A stretch of 64,000 nucleotides of DNA. Origin: Paragemmobacter kunshanensis (GTDB lineage Bacteria; Pseudomonadota; Alphaproteobacteria; Rhodobacterales; Rhodobacteraceae). The stretch covers positions 62,001-126,000 of the forward strand of contig NZ_JAALFE010000002.1 in assembly GCF_011059185.1 (NCBI RefSeq). Reading direction: 5' to 3'. A program made the translations under genes and the position numbers. Position 1 is the first letter of the stretch. The number at the start of each line of letters is the position of its first letter. This document shows positions 63,945 through 64,000 of the stretch, one piece after another. The notes under the pieces are model-generated. The model was not told the DNA's origin. It saw only the letters and a list, made by a program, of their open reading frames with translations, and ran no database searches.

Positions 63945-64000
63945 TCGGCGGCCTCGGCCATGTCTTCCCCGAACTCGGTCGACACAATGCCTGCGTCATA
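63941..64000 (-). CDS. C-terminal end of the gene upstream of the ligase (probable ligase-associated exonuclease)
   Basis: Only 19 codons and the TGA are in the window, encoding YDAGIVSTEFGEDMAEAAE. It overlaps the ligase ATG by 4 bases. In this type of locus the upstream gene is usually the metallo-beta-lactamase-like ligase-associated exonuclease. The identity is inferred from context only, since the short acidic tail is not diagnostic. Confidence 0.45.
   Translation of the reverse strand, partial: YDAGIVSTEFGEDMAEAAE

Overview
The window is a contiguous, gene-dense, GC-rich chromosomal segment from an alphaproteobacterium, most likely a member of the Rhodobacterales (Rhodobacter/Gemmobacter/Paracoccus-like). 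This is inferred from the phaC-phaP-phaR polyhydroxyalkanoate block, an RpoH with the QKKLFFNLR box, DUF1178, DUF2842 and Hint-domain proteins, CbiZ, a GAAC-N7-GAAC type SOS box and the general gene neighbourhoods. No rRNA, tRNA, CRISPR array, insertion sequence, integrase or phage gene was seen. The content is mostly core and metabolic rather than mobile.

Layout. 1-3056: end of PHA synthase, phasin, PhaR and a LysR regulator, with three CTGC-N3-GCAG operators. 3175-14132 (minus strand): a nitrogen-compound cluster comprising TerB, a PhnD-like protein, an amino-acid/amine ABC transporter (ATPase, binding protein, two permeases), two glutamine-synthetase-like ligases around a class-I amidotransferase, a PuuB-like oxidase and a DegT-type PLP protein. 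It resembles a gamma-glutamylated amine (putrescine-type) uptake and catabolism module. 14179-20418: PhzF, RlmJ, CTP synthase, SecG, a VOC protein, PurA and DUF2842. 20488-29759: a large acidic protein with a winged-helix-like end, thiamine pyrophosphokinase, an EamA exporter, L-serine dehydratase, a GST, an EF-hand protein, RpiA and glutathione reductase. 29837-33808: HflK, HflC, DUF2065 and a Do-type protease (envelope quality control).

33861-40409: small accessory genes, including an HD protein, a lipoprotein, a LexA-box-controlled lone OB-fold protein related to the tail of DnaE2, a ferredoxin, a Hint protein, DUF1178, a Nudix hydrolase, and a coupled glutathione peroxidase / HDAC-like / ThpR operon. 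40404-47306 (minus strand): a PotABCD-type polyamine transporter flanked on both sides by amidases. 47658-53827: a promoter, cobalamin riboswitch and six-gene vitamin B12 operon (btuB, btuF, btuC, btuD, cbiZ and a second BtuF-like protein without a signal peptide). 53832-64000: DUF6476-like protein, RluA-type pseudouridine synthase, RpoH, a methyltransferase-like protein, Psd-PssA (phosphatidylethanolamine synthesis), a Gfo/Idh oxidoreductase, a host-attachment-family protein, oligoendopeptidase F, and a damage-response ATP-dependent DNA ligase with the last codons of its upstream partner.

The most interesting signals outside the coding sequence are: (i) a LexA box overlapping the -10 of a promoter that drives an orphan DnaE2-type OB-fold; (ii) a recurring architecture of clustered hairpins with short loops in four intergenic gaps of the first 19 kb; (iii) a long stem that covers the pyrG ribosome binding site; (iv) PhaR operators, one lying exactly in the 17-bp promoter spacer of phaP; and (v) the B12 operon pairing CbiZ with a cytoplasmic BtuF-like protein.
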